61,947 nucleotides of DNA from Nitrospirota bacterium (GCA_021811105.1 JAJZPM010000015.1:1-61947), one strand, 5' to 3'. Shown: positions 1-10,183, numbered from the stretch's first letter. Translations and numbers: made by a program. Notes: generated by a model not told the origin, from the sequence alone.

Positions 1-2
1 GG

Positions 3-2753
3 ATACCCTTTAAGCCTGTGATACAAGGCGGAAAGATAGGGAATTTCCAAATCGAAAGAATCTGGATCGAGAGCCTGATACCGTATGGCAATTATCGCGG
101 GGCCATAATAGACGACAGCGAAAAGATCTGGCTCGGCCTTGATACGAGCATCAAAGTGAAGGACTATACTTATAGTAATCCGATAGATATCTTTCAGCAA
201 TCAGCCATCGGCAATCAGTTCTCCGCTATAAGAGACGAATACCTCGGCGCAGTGCAAACCCAAACGCCGCTTGAATACATGGAAACGAAGCTTACAGCCG
301 ACGGGTATCAGCTTTCAGACTTGATGCTGACAAAGACCCTCGTCCCCGAAATACTGAAAATCCTTCCTGCGAGCCTGCAGTTCATGCAAAAAACCATAAC
401 CCATGAATACACCGAGATCCCCGATGAGCTGAAGCACAAAGTGAGGTTCACGGCAACAGACAAAGACAATAACGAGCTTTTCACTACTACCCTTGACACT
501 ATGGAACTCTCAAACAAACAGGTAGCCTTGAGCTACGAACCCGAGACAGTCGAAGACCAGCAGATAATCGACTCTTATGGGGGACTGGATAACACTCCGG
601 TATATCTGGTGAGGTTGAGGCCTGTGCTTAAGGTGGATGGCGAAAGGATGATCGTCGGCAGAGACGGCCTTCCGATGGGCGCTGATTATGACCTGACAAT
701 AGAACTGATCTCCCCCAATGGGACGGAGAGGATAACAAATACGCAGATCACAGGCAATATGGTAGCGATAGGGATAGTAGGTGGTAAAGTAACCCCCTCC
801 GGCTCCCCCTTGCCTCAAGGGGGAGACACTGTAACTCCCTCGCCCCTTGGGGGAGAGGGTGGGGGTGAGGGGGACAAAGACGCAGAAGAGCTTCTCTACG
901 AAGAGGCTATGCACTACATAGACAGATGGAACAAGGCGGAGGACGAACTTGCGTCGCTCCTTCACCTGGCGGTATCGAGACCTGTTCCCACGGTTGCAAT
1001 GGTAGGCGGTGTGATCGATGTTACCTATCTCCTTGACATGCCCCACGGGTTTGAATGGAAAGGGGTGTTTGTCGATGCGTCACTACGCGCGATTAATCTT
1101 GTAGGGACGAACGGCGGTTCAGTAACCCCCTCCGGCTCCCCCTTGCCTCAAGAGGGAGAGAAGTACAGGCAAAGGATATTCATGCAATTGTCCGCCCTCC
1201 AGGGCTCTGTGCTTGAGCACCGGATATTCGAAGACGATTTCGGGGTGGATTCGATCTCTACAGCTAAAATGTTGCAGATCGAAGGGGCGATTCATGAATT
1301 GCCCATACTCGACAAAACAAATATCGATACCGTCCTTCCCACACTCGACCTCGTCGAAAACATCAAGGAAGACATCACGAACGTCGTCAATCAGGGCCTT
1401 GTCGTGCGTATTCCCGACAGCGAGATCACGTACAAAGACTGGACCGGCATCGGTTATATCAAGGAAGATCCCTCAACCGGTGAGGCCGGATATATGCTTT
1501 CGGGCATGCTGGCCTCATCAAGTCCCGACCTGTCGGGAATCGCGGGAGGGATGACGGCGGTATCTCCAGACAGGTGGAGGACTCAAAATTTAAGATCACT
1601 GCTCAGTGATCCTTTCACCCCGCGATCGGAAAACAAGAAGGTTTTACCCCTTGGAGTAGTTATTGCCTTTCCTTTTGACGGTATGGTCGTTGCTTCATCG
1701 GCAATCGACGTGGAAGGGCTTGTCAGTGATCCCGGCTCGTCGGTTGAGGTCAATGGGGTAAAGGCAGCGGTCTCACAAGACGGCAGGTTCATCGCAAAAG
1801 GGGTCTTGCTCACAGAAGGCAGCAATCATATAACGGCAGGGGCAAAAGATCCCCTCGGGCAAGAGGCGGCATATACGGTAACTGTAGAGAGGACCACTCA
1901 GGATGCACCTCCGCTTATGGTTTCGATCGTATCCCCTGAAAACGGCGACGTGATAAACAGGCCATCGGTAATAGTAAAGGGGACGATAACAACGGATGCC
2001 AAAGAGGTTTCGATCAAGGTCAACGGGGTGCTTGCCGAGGTGTACGGCAATCAGTTTGTCGCCAATGGCATAACCTTGACCGAAGGGGACAACACCATTG
2101 TCGCATATGCTTCCGACACTAACGGGGCCACGGGCAGGGCAGAGGTGACGGTGAAAGCAATAACCACCGGTCCCTACATAAGTCTGAGCGCCAATATCAC
2201 AAGCGGCATACCGGCGCTGATTACGTACTTTGCGGTAGCAACTGAGTTGCCGAACCCCGTCATGACATACGAGATGGACTTTGAGGGAGACGGCGTCATG
2301 GATTATACTGGAGCTGCATTCGAGGACATCTCCTTTACCTATACGGCAGAGGGGATATATTATCCTACCCTGAAGGTGACTGACGATCAGGGGAACATCT
2401 ATTCGGATACGATCCCGGTCGTGGTCTTAAATAAAAAAAAGCTCGATGCACTGCTGAAGGAGAAGTGGGAGGGGATGAAGGCGGCGCTGTTAGCTGGGGA
2501 TATGGAAAAAGGATTGAGCTACATTATCCGCTCTGCACAGAGTCGTTATCGGGAGGCTTTTCAGGTGATAATTGAGGAACTTCCCCATATTGTCTCAGCC
2601 ATGCAGCCTATAGAGCTTATCTATCTGGTGGAAAATGCAGCAAAGTACCGTATCAACAGGGTTCAGGACGTTGATGGGCAACAAAGGACATTTAGCTACT
2701 ATATCTACTTTACAAAAGACGCAATAGGCAACTGGAAAATCGATCGGTTTTAG
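3..2753 (+). CDS. Exported transglutaminase-type protein, C-terminal part (5' partial)
   Basis: The reading frame is open to the window edge, so the gene starts upstream; a GTG at 18 is not a convincing start. The first residues (WIESLIPYGNYRG, then WLGLDTSIK) match the end of bacterial transglutaminase-like domains, so the catalytic Cys lies outside the window. About residues 545-705 form two Ig-like repeats of the glucodextranase-B type (VEVNGVKA, VKVNGVLA, each followed by LTEG-N-I), then a PKD domain (MDFEGDGVMDY...VTDDQGN, about 745-800) and a roughly 100-residue C-terminal domain. The layout fits a secreted or surface protein. Three repeat-like palindromes lie inside the coding sequence and are read through in frame. 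Family is moderately sure; function is unknown. Confidence 0.75.
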   Translation: MPFKPVIQGGKIGNFQIERIWIESLIPYGNYRGAIIDDSEKIWLGLDTSIKVKDYTYSNPIDIFQQSAIGNQFSAIRDEYLGAVQTQTPLEYMETKLTADGYQLSDLMLTKTLVPEILKILPASLQFMQKTITHEYTEIPDELKHKVRFTATDKDNNELFTTTLDTMELSNKQVALSYEPETVEDQQIIDSYGGLDNTPVYLVRLRPVLKVDGERMIVGRDGLPMGADYDLTIELISPNGTERITNTQITGNMVAIGIVGGKVTPSGSPLPQGGDTVTPSPLGGEGGGEGDKDAEELLYEEAMHYIDRWNKAEDELASLLHLAVSRPVPTVAMVGGVIDVTYLLDMPHGFEWKGVFVDASLRAINLVGTNGGSVTPSGSPLPQEGEKYRQRIFMQLSALQGSVLEHRIFEDDFGVDSISTAKMLQIEGAIHELPILDKTNIDTVLPTLDLVENIKEDITNVVNQGLVVRIPDSEITYKDWTGIGYIKEDPSTGEAGYMLSGMLASSSPDLSGIAGGMTAVSPDRWRTQNLRSLLSDPFTPRSENKKVLPLGVVIAFPFDGMVVASSAIDVEGLVSDPGSSVEVNGVKAAVSQDGRFIAKGVLLTEGSNHITAGAKDPLGQEAAYTVTVERTTQDAPPLMVSIVSPENGDVINRPSVIVKGTITTDAKEVSIKVNGVLAEVYGNQFVANGITLTEGDNTIVAYASDTNGATGRAEVTVKAITTGPYISLSANITSGIPALITYFAVATELPNPVMTYEMDFEGDGVMDYTGAAFEDISFTYTAEGIYYPTLKVTDDQGNIYSDTIPVVVLNKKKLDALLKEKWEGMKAALLAGDMEKGLSYIIRSAQSRYREAFQVIIEELPHIVSAMQPIELIYLVENAAKYRINRVQDVDGQQRTFSYYIYFTKDAIGNWKIDRF
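791..873. repeat. Palindromic repeat inside a coding region, copy 1
   Basis: Contains CTCCCCCTTGCCTCAAGG... and CGCCCCTTGGGGGAG arms that fold back on themselves. It is a sequence type normally found between genes. It is translated in frame as PSGSPLPQGG and PSPLGGEGGGEG, a low-complexity stretch in the middle of the protein. Confidence 0.7.
1122..1159. repeat. Palindromic repeat inside a coding region, copy 2
   Basis: Shares the segment AACCCCCTCCGGCTCCCCCT and the following TGCCTCAAG with the copy at 791, with AGAGGGAGA replacing GGGGGAGA. It is again in frame (TPSGSPLPQEGE). Confidence 0.7.
1523..1538. repeat. Short palindrome TCCCGA-N4-TCGGGA inside a coding region
   Basis: TCCCGACCTGTCGGGA is a perfect inverted repeat. 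It resembles the arms of the intergenic elements at 22549-22732 and is read as SPDLSGIAGG within the first gene. Confidence 0.45.
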
Positions 2754-2767
2754 AACGAGGATAATTT

Positions 2768-3334
2768 ATGAAAGACCATGTGATTAGGATACTGCTCATT
2801 ATGCTGATTACAACTGCGGGCTGCGCCGTCACCGAGCGCTATGATCAGTACCTAGGCAAAGTGGTAGATGCCGAAACAAAACAGCCGCTGGAAGGGGCCG
2901 CAGTAGTGGTTGTTTATAACACGCAGCATTGGGGCCTTGCAGGCTCGGTGACTTACTATGCCGATGCTCAAGAGACTGTGACAGACAAGAACGGGGAATT
3001 TAGGATCCCATCGATAAGGCTCTATACGTTGCAGATACTGAGTGGCTGGGAGCAGCACCCGAGAGTGACTATTTTTAAACCGGGATACGGCTGCTATCCA
3101 ACACACAAATATGCAGCACCGAAGTTTGAATATGGCTCGCTGCCTCCGAATCAATATGTGACGATTGAACTGTCCAAGTTAATCACAAAAGAAGAACGGT
3201 TACAGAATTACGGATGCTATCCCAGCGAAAGTGTTCCGGAAGTAAAATACGAGAAATTATTTCATTTAATACAGCAGGAGAGAGAAGATATAGGACTGGA
3301 TCCAAGCAGATCACCCCAGAGGAGTGCTAAATGA
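2768..3334 (+). CDS. Lipoprotein with carboxypeptidase-regulatory-like fold
   Basis: The 188-residue product starts with a basic-hydrophobic signal and a lipobox ending TTAGC at about residue 19, so it should be lipid-anchored. Residues 30-60 (GKVVDAETKQPLEGAAVVV) and TDKNGEFRIPSI match the carboxypeptidase-regulatory or CNA-B beta-sandwich pattern, common in surface and transport-associated lipoproteins. It lies 14 bases after the transglutaminase-type gene and overlaps the next gene by 4 bases (ATGA), so the three are probably cotranscribed. Its exact role is unknown. Confidence 0.7.
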   Translation: MKDHVIRILLIMLITTAGCAVTERYDQYLGKVVDAETKQPLEGAAVVVVYNTQHWGLAGSVTYYADAQETVTDKNGEFRIPSIRLYTLQILSGWEQHPRVTIFKPGYGCYPTHKYAAPKFEYGSLPPNQYVTIELSKLITKEERLQNYGCYPSESVPEVKYEKLFHLIQQEREDIGLDPSRSPQRSAK

Positions 3335-5676
3335 TTTGGGATGATATTAAGATCTTGCTTGTCCTTATGATCCTTTTTACAGCCGACTTAGCCTATTCAT
3401 ATGATAATGAATATATCCATCCAGCCGTCAACGAAATGGCTGCAAAACAATCGGAGAATATTACTTTAAGGATGCATGATCTTACCTTTCTAAAGGGGAT
3501 TGATAGCATCTTGAATGGAAAGGAAATCTATAGATGGCTTCGGGAAGGAGGAAAACAAGAAGACATACCTGACATCCGTTCAAACAATCACTTCCACGAT
3601 CCTCTTAGGGTATGGAGCGCGGCGGGACTCAAGAGCGGGACCTTGGGGGCTTCATCTCTTGTATGGGCGCAAGAGCAGTCGCTGGGCGGGCATATCGTCA
3701 TTGGCGGAGACCGGTCGTGGAAAAAAGCAAGGACGATGTTTTATGAAGGATTGACAGTAAGCGATAGGGGTACTCGAGAAAAGAGGCTGGTATATGTCTT
3801 TCAGTCTTTGGGGCAGATAATGCACCTCATTGCTGATGTGTCCGTGCCAGCCCATGTCCGAAATGATATACATGTGTTTCCTTATGAGGTGCTTGGCCAC
3901 CAAGTTGGAAGCCGATGGCAAACCTATGAAAGCTGGGCAAAACGCCGAATGACGTCCAATACCACAGGCGTATTAAACTTCGTTGGGGTGAGGCCGGCAA
4001 CCGATATATTTGACCGCGCAATAAAAACGACAGCGGCACCCGTGGCCATCTCAGCGTTATGGGACACTGACACATATACTGGTGCTGATATCCGCACAGC
4101 AACAGGCTTCAATATTGGGTTGGCCGAGTACACTAACGCCAACTTCTTCAGTGAAGACACGATATTCAGGGACTATCCTCATCCGACTTACGACGACACT
4201 AATTATCAAGTCGCTATGAATTCGCCTGTCTTGGTTGATGCTGAAGATGGCAAACTTGACAGCAGGGCGTACATAAAAAAGACTGTTGGCGATGCTGATG
4301 CGCGCCTCGCAGCCTTCAGTTATATTTCTTATGATATCCTGAAAAAGGGCAAAACTGAGTTATCACCTTTCGTATTGGATGACGAAGTGTATAAAGACTA
4401 CTCTGCCCTTCTCATCCCCCGCGCAGTCGGGTACACCACTGCATTACTCGACTACTTCTTTCGTGGCGACATCAGGCTCGGGTTCGAGACAAGTCCTGTG
4501 GCGGGATACGTATTTACCAACAATACCGGCGAGAAGATGGAAGGGGACTTCGATATCTACTATGACACTCCGGCCGAAACGAGGGCCCCTCTTTGGCGGG
4601 GGACGGGGTGGATTGGGCCAAACGGAGACCGTGCCGCCGGCATCGACTTCATCCCGCCTGCCGATGAAAAGGAGGGTGGGAAGTATATAGTCGTTTTCAA
4701 AGGGAAGATGGGCAACGAAGACGGGGCCGTGGCGGGCTATGTCTTTCACCGGCTTATCGAGATAAGCCCTCCGGAGCGGTTTGTCTATTCTATGATCTCA
4801 GCCGATGAAAATACCAGGCAATTTACCGAACTTCGGGCCAAGGTGCGAAACGCCTCAAACGAGACAATAGGCAGCGGCAGCCTCCAGGCGGTGGTCAAAT
4901 ACAAAAAAACGGTTGATGATGAAACATACTCCTATACAGTATCGGGGGCCCGGCCGGTAAGCTCCCTGAGTGAAACCGCATCCGAATTTACCTTTGACTT
5001 CAGGCAAGAGCCGATTCCGATCGATGCCACGGATGTCAGACTTATCATCCTGTTCAAAGGCATGATTGGACAGGAGCAAAACGCCCTGGCAATGGGTGAG
5101 CGTGACATCAGCGAGCCCACACCTGTGGACTTCTTCAACAACATGGACCTGGTCTGCATCGACGGATCGTGGTATGTTGCGGGGAGCCAGGAGGCCGTAG
5201 CCCAGGTCGATGCGGATCATGATGGTGTCCCGGAGTGGGACATCTATCCCCATGATATTCAGGACGCCTATCTTAAGGTATCTCCGGGAAACGCAGGGAA
5301 AGAGGCAGGACCTGGAGATTTTACCTTCCATATCTCCTCCCTGAAAGCAGGGGGATTCTCCCGGGCGTACGTCCTCAGTGAATACGAGGCAAGCCATAGC
5401 TCGCATGTTACGAAGGTAACAGCGGAGGCCGCTGATACCTGGCCCCATGCCATCGGTCAAAAGACGTGGCCGGGTGCGGCGCTGAAAAATCAGGTCGAAC
5501 TGCACGGAGACGAGGGGTATTGCCGGACGGTAGGACTGCCCGCCCCTTGCTATGTGGACAACAGAAACGTCATGTATCCTTTCCGTGGGCGGCAGATGTG
5601 GGGTTCGATGGGGGTCATCTTCGACAATCCGCCGTTTCCGCCAGGGAGCACGTGCGAGTGGGATGCGCTGAGGTAA
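3331..5676 (+). CDS. Secreted protein with phospholipase C/P1-nuclease-like N-terminal domain
   Basis: A 781-residue protein with an N-terminal hydrophobic export signal (ILLVLMILFTADLAYS). The segment IHPAVNEMAAK, then NNHFHDPLRVWSAAG (about 85-100) and LGQIMHLIADVSVPAHVRND (about 155-175), place His and Asp residues as in zinc-dependent phospholipase C/S1-P1 nucleases. The zinc site is inferred, not aligned. The C-terminal half is beta-rich and contains a calcium-binding-like stretch (VDADHDGVPEWD, about 628-640). It is translationally coupled to the lipoprotein (ATGA overlap). Substrate is unknown; a lipase-like or purely adhesive role are alternatives. Confidence 0.6.
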   Translation: MIWDDIKILLVLMILFTADLAYSYDNEYIHPAVNEMAAKQSENITLRMHDLTFLKGIDSILNGKEIYRWLREGGKQEDIPDIRSNNHFHDPLRVWSAAGLKSGTLGASSLVWAQEQSLGGHIVIGGDRSWKKARTMFYEGLTVSDRGTREKRLVYVFQSLGQIMHLIADVSVPAHVRNDIHVFPYEVLGHQVGSRWQTYESWAKRRMTSNTTGVLNFVGVRPATDIFDRAIKTTAAPVAISALWDTDTYTGADIRTATGFNIGLAEYTNANFFSEDTIFRDYPHPTYDDTNYQVAMNSPVLVDAEDGKLDSRAYIKKTVGDADARLAAFSYISYDILKKGKTELSPFVLDDEVYKDYSALLIPRAVGYTTALLDYFFRGDIRLGFETSPVAGYVFTNNTGEKMEGDFDIYYDTPAETRAPLWRGTGWIGPNGDRAAGIDFIPPADEKEGGKYIVVFKGKMGNEDGAVAGYVFHRLIEISPPERFVYSMISADENTRQFTELRAKVRNASNETIGSGSLQAVVKYKKTVDDETYSYTVSGARPVSSLSETASEFTFDFRQEPIPIDATDVRLIILFKGMIGQEQNALAMGERDISEPTPVDFFNNMDLVCIDGSWYVAGSQEAVAQVDADHDGVPEWDIYPHDIQDAYLKVSPGNAGKEAGPGDFTFHISSLKAGGFSRAYVLSEYEASHSSHVTKVTAEAADTWPHAIGQKTWPGAALKNQVELHGDEGYCRTVGLPAPCYVDNRNVMYPFRGRQMWGSMGVIFDNPPFPPGSTCEWDALR

Positions 5677-5702
5677 TAGGGGCAATTCATGTATTGTGCC
5701 CT
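5677..5702. repeat. GTAGGGGC-type intergenic palindrome, copy A
   Basis: TAGGGGCAATTCATGTATTG then TGCCC forms a near-perfect inverted repeat immediately after the preceding stop codon. Related palindromes lie at 33883, 36093, 39207 and 54719. Confidence 0.6.
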
Positions 5703-5826
5703 GCTGTCCCCGAAATCCTGTCACGTGATAATGTCATACAAGCTTACCGTCCGCTGCATAAGCTTTACTCCCACCGAAATTTTGTGATAAACTTTCTTAT
5801 CTTCGGTTCTCACGATTAAACCCTCA

Positions 5827-6774
5827 ATGAATGTGTCCAAACACTATGCGATAGGTATTGACCTCGGAGGTACCAACCTCAGAGTTGCGCTTGTAGCGGA
5901 AGACGGCGAAATATTGAAAAAAATCAAGAAGCCGTCGAACGAACAGGTCATGAGTTCTATCGTCGAATCGATCGGAGAGATCAGGCATGACGGAATTCAG
6001 GGGATAGGACTGGGGACCGCCGGACTCGTAGACAGAGAAAACAAGCGTGTATTCTTTTCCCCTAATCGTCGCGCAATTGAAGGTATCGATATCGCGGCTG
6101 AACTGCACGGGAAGTTCGGCGTCCCGGTCTTTCTGGAGAATGACGCGAACGCGGCCGCCCTGGGGGAGAAGATCAGCGGCGCCGGAAAAGGGTTCGGGAC
6201 CTTTGTCCTCCTCACGCTTGGCACCGGCATCGGCGGGGGAATCATCTATAAAGGAAAACTGATTGAGGAATCGGCTGAAATCGGGCATATGAGCATACAG
6301 GCCGACGCGGAAAAGTGTCCCTGCGGTAACCTAGGGTGTCTCGACAACTACGCCTCTGCGAGGGCGATGATATCCAAGGCGGTCTCGATGCTCGAGAAGG
6401 GTACGGAGAGCCTGCTGAAGGAATGCTGCAAGGGGAGTATTTATAAGATCACCTCCGAAGATATATACAGGACTGCGCTCGAAGGCGACACGCTTTCCAG
6501 GGAGATACTGAAAGAGGCGGGGAAGTATCTGGGAGTCGGGCTTGCGAATATCATCAACATCCTGAGTCCCAAGGCGATCATTCTGTCCGGCGGTCTCGTC
6601 GGGGCCTGGAACATATACGTGCAGGAGGCGATAAAAGAAGCTTCCAGACGGGCCTTCAAAGACCTCTTCGATTCTGTAAAGATCATCCCTTCCTCACTCG
6701 GAGACAACGCGGGGATCATCGGTGCGGCCTGTCTCGTATTCAAGGAACTCTCCAGAGATTTTCCTCTGCCCTGA
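5827..6774 (+). CDS. ROK-family sugar kinase (glucokinase-like)
   Basis: A cytoplasmic ATP-dependent hexose kinase of the ROK family, 315 residues, the usual length. The ATP-binding DLGGTNLRVALV is at the N-terminus, the catalytic Asp lies in ENDANAAALGE (about 104-114), and LTLGTGIGGGII is the phosphate loop. The ROK zinc site reads EIGHM followed by CPCGNLGCLDNYAS (about 160-175). It likely phosphorylates glucose, but N-acetyl-sugar kinases share these motifs. It lies 3 bases before lepA on the same strand and is probably at the head of that transcription unit. Confidence 0.88.
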   Translation: MNVSKHYAIGIDLGGTNLRVALVAEDGEILKKIKKPSNEQVMSSIVESIGEIRHDGIQGIGLGTAGLVDRENKRVFFSPNRRAIEGIDIAAELHGKFGVPVFLENDANAAALGEKISGAGKGFGTFVLLTLGTGIGGGIIYKGKLIEESAEIGHMSIQADAEKCPCGNLGCLDNYASARAMISKAVSMLEKGTESLLKECCKGSIYKITSEDIYRTALEGDTLSREILKEAGKYLGVGLANIINILSPKAIILSGGLVGAWNIYVQEAIKEASRRAFKDLFDSVKIIPSSLGDNAGIIGAACLVFKELSRDFPLP

Positions 6775-6777
6775 GAC

Positions 6778-8565
6778 ATGCCTAAAAATATACGCAATTT
6801 CTCGATTATCGCGCATATCGACCACGGGAAGTCCACGCTCGCAGACAGGCTCCTCGAGTACACCGGAGCGCTCAGTGCGCGCGAGATGACGGAGCAGGTA
6901 CTGGACTCTATGGACCTCGAGAGAGAGCGCGGCATCACGATAAAGGCGCATGCGGTCCGGCTCTCCTATAAGGCCGATGACGGGAAGCAGTATATCCTTA
7001 ATCTCATCGATACGCCTGGTCACGTCGACTTTTCCTATGAGGTTTCACGGAGTCTTGCCTCCTGCGAGGGGGCACTTCTTGTGGTCGACGCCACCCAGGG
7101 GGTGGAGGCTCAAACGCTCGCCAACGCCTACCTCGCCGTGGAGCATGACCTCGAAATCATCCCAGTGATCAATAAGATCGACCTGCCGAGCGCGGAACCG
7201 GAAAAGACCAAGGAACAGATTGAGGACGCCATCGGTATCGATTGTTCCGAGGCGGTGCTGGCGAGTGCGAAGGAAGGGATAGGCACCCATGAGATTCTCG
7301 AGGCAATCGTGAAAAAGATCCCGCCGCCTTCCGGGTCGGACGACAGGCCCCTGAAGGCGTTGATCTTTGATTCGTGGTTCGACAATTACCAGGGCGTTAT
7401 CGTCCTCGTCAGGGTATTCGACGGCAAGGTGAGGCCGGGAAGGAAGATCAGGATGATGGCTACGGGGAATGTCTTCGAGGTCTCCCAGGTCGGGGTATTT
7501 ACTCCTAAGATGGAGACAGCGGCAGAACTGCCTGCTGGAGAGGTAGGGTATATCATCGCCGGCATCAAGAGTGTGACCGATACCAAAATTGGAGATACCG
7601 CCACCGATGCCGACAACCCCGCCACCGAGCCCTGCCCGGGCTATAAAGACATCAAGCCGATGGTGTTTTGCGGTTTCTATCCCACCTCGACACACCAGTA
7701 TGAGAACCTGAGGGACGCGCTGAACAAACTCCGGCTGAACGACTCGTCTTTCAATTACGAGCCCGAGACTTCGCTTGCACTCGGATTCGGCTTCCGGTGC
7801 GGATTCCTCGGCCTGCTGCACATGGAGATCATACAGGAACGCTTGGAGCGGGAGTTTGACCTTTCTCTTTTGAGCACGGCGCCTACGGTTGTCTACAGGG
7901 TCACGAAAGCGGGCGGCGATATCATCTATATCGAAAACCCGGCGCTTCTCCCCGACAAGTTCGAAAAGATAGAGGAGCCTTTCGTGGTCACCACGATCTT
8001 CGTCCCCAAGGACTTCATCGGCCCCGTCCTGGACCTCTGCCAGGAGAAAAGGGGCGTCCAGAAGAATTTCTCGTATATCGGCAAGGACAGGATAAAGGTC
8101 GAATACGAGCTTCCGCTGAATGAGATCCTCTGGGACTTCTACGACAGATTGAAGTCCCTGTCGAAGGGTTATGCGTCCATGGACTATGAGTTCCTCGGGT
8201 ACCGCGAATCGGACCTCGTGAAGCTGAATATCCTCCTTAACGGCGAGCCTGTCGACGCCCTTTCCTTGATAGTTCACAGGGACAAGTCGTATTATAAGGG
8301 ACGACAGTTGACCGAGAAGCTCAGGGAGATCATCCCGAGACAGATGTATGAGGTCGCGATTCAGGCGTCTGTCGGCAGCAAGATCATCGCCCGGGAGACG
8401 GTCAGGGCACTGAGGAAAGACGTGATCGCCAAATGTTACGGCGGCGACATTACACGAAAGAGGAAGCTGCTCGAAAAACAGAAGGAGGGCAAGAAACGGA
8501 TGAAGCAGGTGGGGAGGGTCGAGCTTCCCCAGGAGGCCTTTCTTGCGGTTTTGAAGGTGAAATGA
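6778..8565 (+). CDS. lepA: Elongation factor 4 (LepA)
   Basis: A ribosome-associated translational GTPase that back-translocates stalled ribosomes. The 595-residue length is typical. G1 is [15 protein letters not shown], switch I carries RGITIKA, G3 is [16 protein letters not shown] and G4 is NKIDLPSA. The C-terminal LepA-specific domain ends in the basic [20 protein letters not shown]. The start at 6778 follows the previous stop by 3 bases, and the stop overlaps lepB by 4 bases (ATGA). The lepA-lepB pairing is conserved in many bacteria. Confidence 0.97.
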   Translation: MPKNIRNFSIIAHIDHGKSTLADRLLEYTGALSAREMTEQVLDSMDLERERGITIKAHAVRLSYKADDGKQYILNLIDTPGHVDFSYEVSRSLASCEGALLVVDATQGVEAQTLANAYLAVEHDLEIIPVINKIDLPSAEPEKTKEQIEDAIGIDCSEAVLASAKEGIGTHEILEAIVKKIPPPSGSDDRPLKALIFDSWFDNYQGVIVLVRVFDGKVRPGRKIRMMATGNVFEVSQVGVFTPKMETAAELPAGEVGYIIAGIKSVTDTKIGDTATDADNPATEPCPGYKDIKPMVFCGFYPTSTHQYENLRDALNKLRLNDSSFNYEPETSLALGFGFRCGFLGLLHMEIIQERLEREFDLSLLSTAPTVVYRVTKAGGDIIYIENPALLPDKFEKIEEPFVVTTIFVPKDFIGPVLDLCQEKRGVQKNFSYIGKDRIKVEYELPLNEILWDFYDRLKSLSKGYASMDYEFLGYRESDLVKLNILLNGEPVDALSLIVHRDKSYYKGRQLTEKLREIIPRQMYEVAIQASVGSKIIARETVRALRKDVIAKCYGGDITRKRKLLEKQKEGKKRMKQVGRVELPQEAFLAVLKVK

Positions 8566-9194
8566 AGGCAAAGAAGAAGAAATCGAGCATACGGGAGACT
8601 ATCGAAGCGATCGTAACCGCCTTTTTTATTGCGATTGTGATCAGGACGTTCGTGATCCAGGCGTTTAAGATACCGTCGGGGTCGATGATCCCGACGCTTT
8701 TGGTGGGAGACCATATCCTGGTGAATAAATTCCTTCTCGGGACCCCGGTCGATATTCCCTTTACGAACGTCAACCTTTTCCATATGCCGGGCCTGAGAAA
8801 TCCCAAAAGGGGGGATGTCATCGTCTTTAAGTACCCGGAGGACCCCAAGAGGGACTTTATAAAAAGGGTAATAGGCATCGGCGGCGACGTAGTCATGGAA
8901 AAGGACAAGAATATATATGTAAACGGCCGCAGGCTCGTGGAGCCATATGTCCGGCACGTGGACAACGAGATCAAACCAGGTCAGTTCGACAGGAGGGACA
9001 ATTTCGGCCCGATCGTTGTCCCCAAAGGGTCTGTCTTCGTGATGGGCGACAACAGGGACCAGAGCTATGACAGCAGGTACTGGGGCTTTGTCGACGATTC
9101 GGAGATCAAAGGCAAGGCGATTATCATTTATTGGTCCTGGGACAGCGACAAATCATGGCCGCGATTTAACAGGATAGGGATGCTGATACATTGA
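8562..9194 (+). CDS. lepB: Signal peptidase I
   Basis: A membrane-bound serine/lysine protease that removes signal peptides from Sec and Tat substrates. A start at 8562 (ATGA overlap with lepA) gives 210 residues and keeps the expected single N-terminal membrane anchor ([20 protein letters not shown]). The catalytic Ser lies in [14 protein letters not shown] (about 37-50), the Lys in KRVIGIGGD, and box E is [17 protein letters not shown] longer frame upstream lies inside lepA and was rejected. A TTGA overlap leads into the next gene. Confidence 0.96.
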   Translation: MKAKKKKSSIRETIEAIVTAFFIAIVIRTFVIQAFKIPSGSMIPTLLVGDHILVNKFLLGTPVDIPFTNVNLFHMPGLRNPKRGDVIVFKYPEDPKRDFIKRVIGIGGDVVMEKDKNIYVNGRRLVEPYVRHVDNEIKPGQFDRRDNFGPIVVPKGSVFVMGDNRDQSYDSRYWGFVDDSEIKGKAIIIYWSWDSDKSWPRFNRIGMLIH

Positions 9195-9547
9195 GAACAG
9201 GCAGCGAAAACCGGGGTTTTATCAAGGGCTTTTTCCTGCTGGCCCTTTTTGTCGGAGTGTCATTCCTGCTGATATCCTTTGGCAAGCCGTACTATCGCTA
9301 CAACACGCTCCGATCACACACAAAAGATATTCTGATGATGGAGCTTGGAAATATCGGCACAATCAAGGAAAATGTGATGGCTGAGGCGGTCGAACTCCAC
9401 GTGCCGCTGGAAGAAGAAAACCTTTCGGTGACCCAGCAGGGGCCGAATGGGAAGGTGATAAAGGTCAAGGCGACCTGGTCGGAAACGGTGAATTTCTGGG
9501 ACTACTATCAGAAGCGGCTCGATTTCGACATGGAGGAGGAGTACTGA
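9191..9547 (+). CDS. DUF4845-like small membrane protein
   Basis: A 118-residue protein with one N-terminal membrane helix (GFFLLALFVGVSFLLISFG) and a soluble tail. Position directly after lepB, size and layout resemble the DUF4845 family, whose function is unknown. It uses a TTG start overlapping the lepB stop (TTGA), which keeps it translationally coupled, and its stop abuts the next gene. The soluble part contains KVIKVKATWSETVNFWDYYQ. The family name is tentative. Confidence 0.65.
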   Translation: MRTGSENRGFIKGFFLLALFVGVSFLLISFGKPYYRYNTLRSHTKDILMMELGNIGTIKENVMAEAVELHVPLEEENLSVTQQGPNGKVIKVKATWSETVNFWDYYQKRLDFDMEEEY

Positions 9548-10183
9548 TTGTTTACCGGCTTGGTGGCGGAGATGGGAGAGGTCCTCTCGCTGAAGAAGAG
9601 AGACAGCGGAGCGAGGCTCTTCCTGGACGCGAAGTCTCTTGCCCCGAATGCCAGGCTAGGTGACAGCATCTCGGTGAACGGGACCTGTCTCACCGTAGAC
9701 GAAATCAAAGGCGGGACTCTTGCCTTTGATCTCTCCGATGAGACATTACGTTCGACAAACCTCGGCAGATTAACGACAGGGGCCGGAGTGAACCTTGAGC
9801 CTTCCTTGAGGCTCGATTCGAGACTTGGAGGCCATTTCGTTACCGGCCATATCGACGGAGTGGGAACGATCAGGACAAAGGCACGTACAGGGGACGTCTA
9901 TAAGATCGTGATCGCTGCCGATGACGGCCTCACCGGATTTCTTGTTGAAAAAGGCTCGGTCGCGGTGGATGGGATCAGCCTCACGGTTGTGGACGTGTTG
10001 AAAGACGGTTTCTCTGTGGTGATCATCCCCCATACCGCATCCCTGACTACGATAGGATTCAAGGGGCCGGGCGAGACGGTGAACATTGAGGTTGATATTT
10101 TAGGCAAGTATGTAGCAAAATTCCTGCAAAAGGGGAAGGATTCCCGCTTTATGCAGACCCTCTCAAGAGAGGGCTTTCTGTAA
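9548..10183 (+). CDS. ribE: Riboflavin synthase alpha chain
   Basis: Dismutates two 6,7-dimethyl-8-ribityllumazine molecules to riboflavin and a pyrimidinedione. The product opens with the diagnostic [12 protein letters not shown], read from a TTG start at 9548 directly after the preceding stop. It has two lumazine-binding repeats (about 1-97 and 98-200), each with the [13 protein letters not shown] or [13 protein letters not shown] signature, and [11 protein letters not shown] between them. At 211 residues it has the usual size. It heads a ribE-ribBA-ribH riboflavin cluster. I see no FMN riboswitch upstream, as the gene sits inside the lepA operon. Confidence 0.95.
   Translation: MFTGLVAEMGEVLSLKKRDSGARLFLDAKSLAPNARLGDSISVNGTCLTVDEIKGGTLAFDLSDETLRSTNLGRLTTGAGVNLEPSLRLDSRLGGHFVTGHIDGVGTIRTKARTGDVYKIVIAADDGLTGFLVEKGSVAVDGISLTVVDVLKDGFSVVIIPHTASLTTIGFKGPGETVNIEVDILGKYVAKFLQKGKDSRFMQTLSREGFL

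Noticed and set aside
7045-8571. Long minus-strand open frame of 508 codons opposite lepA
   Set aside because: It is a shadow of the lepA frame in a GC-rich gene; the translation shows no domain and lepA is unambiguous.
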